DNA of 64,000 nucleotides, from NCBI RefSeq assembly GCF_014384745.1, contig NZ_JACRSO010000003.1:372001-436000 (forward strand), given 5' to 3'. Below, piece by piece: positions 62,648-64,000 of this stretch; positions within the stretch are counted from its first letter, which is position 1, and each line of letters starts with the position of its first letter. Under the pieces are notes generated by a model, which was not told where the DNA came from, ran no database searches, and saw only the letters and a program-made list of their open reading frames with translations. A program made the position numbers and the translations under genes. The stretch comes from Luoshenia tenuis. Lineage in GTDB: Bacteria; Bacillota; Clostridia; Christensenellales; GCA-900066905.

Positions 62648-64000
62648 GTGCACAAGATTTTCGTGCGGGATAAGAGCTTTTACAAATTGATTTTGACGCT
62701 GGCTATACCGGTGGTGCTGCAGAACATGATCACCATCGGCGTAAACATCATGGATACCATGATGCTGGGCAGCTATGGGGAGGTGCAGATCTCCGGCTCG
62801 TCGCTGGCCAACGAGTTTATCAACATCTTCCAGATCCTGTGCATGGGCATGGGCGGAGGCGCGGCGGTGCTTACGGCCCAGTACTGGGGGCGGGGAGACG
62901 TAGGGTCGCTTAAAAAAGTGGTGACCATTATGCTGCGGGTTGGGGTGGCTGTGGCCGCGGCCTTTGCGCTGGTCACCTGGATATGGCCGGATGCGCTGAT
63001 GCGCCTGTACACGCCGGATGCGGCCATCATCGAAAAAGGGGTGTTATACTTCCGCATCAGCGCGCCCTGCTATCTGCTGATGGCCGTATCGCTGACGCTG
63101 ACCATCGTGCTGCGCTCGGTCCATCTGGTGCGCCTGCCGCTCATCGCCGCCATCGTCAGCTTTGTGGTAAACATCTTTTTTAACTGGGTATTCATCTTCG
63201 GCAACCTGGGCGCCCCGGAGATGCAGATCGAAGGGGCGGCGCTGGGCACACTGATCGCCCGCATCGCGGAGTTTGGCATCATCGCGGGGTACTTTCTGTT
63301 TGCAGACCAGCGCGTGGGTTACCGCCTGCAGGACCTGGTGGCCAAGTGCGGGGACCATGTGCGCACCTTTTTCACCTACAGCCTGCCGGTGATCGTTTCA
63401 GACACCCTGCTGGCCCTGGGCAACAATATGGTGGCCATCATCGTAGGACATATCGGTGCCAGTTTTGTGGCGGCCAACGCCATCATCGCCCAGACGGTCA
63501 AACTATCGACCGTGTTCAACCAGGGGTTGAGCAACGCGGCCTCCATCGTTACGGGCAACACGCTGGGCAAGGGGGAGCGGGAGACCGCCTACCGCCAGGG
63601 CGTGAGCTTTACGGCTTTAAGCGTATTGATCGGCCTGGCGGCCGCGGGCATCCTGCTGGCCATCACCCCGGCGATCATAAACGGTTTTAACATCACCCAA
63701 GAGACCCGGGACATTGCCTTCCAGCTGATGATGGCGGTATCGGTGATGGTGATCTTCCAGACCATGCAGGGCGTGCTGACCAAGGGCGTACTGCGGGGCG
63801 GCGGGGATACCAAGTTTTTGATGATCGCAGACGTGGCGTTTTTGTGGCTGGCCTCGGTGCCGCTGGGGTACCTGGCGGGGCTGGTGTGGAGCTGGCCGCC
63901 GTTTTGGATCTATACCGCGCTGAAGATCGACTGGGCCATCAAGTCCATCTGGTGCCTGTTCCGCCTGAAATCCAAAAAGTGGATACGGGTGGTGGAATAG
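62648..64000 (+). CDS. MATE family efflux transporter
   Basis: A 450-residue MATE protein, complete, with its stop codon as the last three bases of the window. Twelve helices; first half VVLQNMITIGVNIMDTMMLG, Gly-rich MGMGGGAAVLTAQYWG, second half NAIIAQTVKLSTVFNQGLSN and a Lys-rich end (LKSKKWIRVVE). The start is GTG 62648 after GGGGGGAGAGG; the longer upstream frame covers the leader. Its C-terminus resembles that of the first gene in the window (RWRSRKWMSK), suggesting the same subfamily. Confidence 0.92.
   Translation: MHKIFVRDKSFYKLILTLAIPVVLQNMITIGVNIMDTMMLGSYGEVQISGSSLANEFINIFQILCMGMGGGAAVLTAQYWGRGDVGSLKKVVTIMLRVGVAVAAAFALVTWIWPDALMRLYTPDAAIIEKGVLYFRISAPCYLLMAVSLTLTIVLRSVHLVRLPLIAAIVSFVVNIFFNWVFIFGNLGAPEMQIEGAALGTLIARIAEFGIIAGYFLFADQRVGYRLQDLVAKCGDHVRTFFTYSLPVIVSDTLLALGNNMVAIIVGHIGASFVAANAIIAQTVKLSTVFNQGLSNAASIVTGNTLGKGERETAYRQGVSFTALSVLIGLAAAGILLAITPAIINGFNITQETRDIAFQLMMAVSVMVIFQTMQGVLTKGVLRGGGDTKFLMIADVAFLWLASVPLGYLAGLVWSWPPFWIYTALKIDWAIKSIWCLFRLKSKKWIRVVE

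Noticed and set aside
1..64000. Integrated phage, plasmid or transposon
   Set aside because: No integrase, transposase, capsid, replication or conjugation gene and no tRNA attachment site seen.

Overview
The window is about 60% GC and reads as the chromosome of an endospore-forming Firmicute of the class Clostridia. The evidence is a full spoVA set (spoVAA, AB, AC, AD, AE), spoIIGA-sigE, yunB, strong AGGAGG ribosome sites and frequent TTG/GTG starts. The gene mix and the many small intergenic repeats suggest a high-GC gut lineage of the Christensenellales/Oscillospirales kind; that last step is a guess. I see no rRNA, tRNA, CRISPR array, transposase or phage gene, so this is ordinary chromosome with accessory islands.

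Layout. 1-3.5 kb: a MATE pump cut by the window edge, a serine beta-lactamase-like hydrolase, an acetyltransferase and a small lipoprotein. 4.3-12.1 kb: the spoVA locus on the minus strand, split in two by about 4.6 kb of plus-strand genes: an MFS exporter behind a leader peptide with alternative RNA stems, then an ECF sigma factor with two RsgI-like membrane proteins carrying Asp-rich tails. Two small genes missed by a 60-residue cutoff lie in the spoVA operon. 12.2-25.3 kb: metabolic and regulatory genes (pyridoxal kinase, SDR, TetR, HD protein, ribbon-helix-helix plus Cys-rich pair, Fe-alcohol dehydrogenase, AraC with Gfo/Idh oxidoreductase and sugar isomerase, MerR with MATE, LysR, esterase). 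25.8-27.5 kb: spoIIGA-sigE, with a candidate Spo0A-type promoter that has the unusual 22-bp spacer. 27.7-29.8 kb: an AT-richer sortase-anchored surface protein and a ProC-like reductase.

30.3-36.3 kb: a 91-bp tandem repeat array ends at a consensus promoter driving a ROK-type regulator. A tight four-gene operon follows: glycosyltransferase, stand-alone amino-acid adenylation enzyme, GNAT acetyltransferase and an MccF-like S66 peptidase. Both last activities are known self-immunity functions in microcin C systems, so this is the best candidate for an undescribed small-molecule pathway. 36.3-48.7 kb: cell wall enzymes (VanY-type carboxypeptidase, PBP1A), yunB, a Nudix protein, YebC, a DMT transporter, a PadR-DUF1700-DUF4097 operon with a clear PadR operator, an MFS transporter, a second copy of the esterase and a DUF2500 protein.

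48.9-64 kb: a HelD-like helicase, a DUF896 protein, a six-gene co-directional block (DUF896, PHP phosphatase, OYE flavoenzyme, GNAT, Nudix, sulfatase), yjdF behind its azaaromatic riboswitch, a GH3 beta-glucosidase and a second complete MATE pump ending exactly at the window end. Intergenic space carries at least three repeat families: a 185-bp double-hairpin repeat, a 115-235-bp MITE-like element with TGTCATTC...GAATGACA ends, and a 380-bp element with 65-bp inverted arms.
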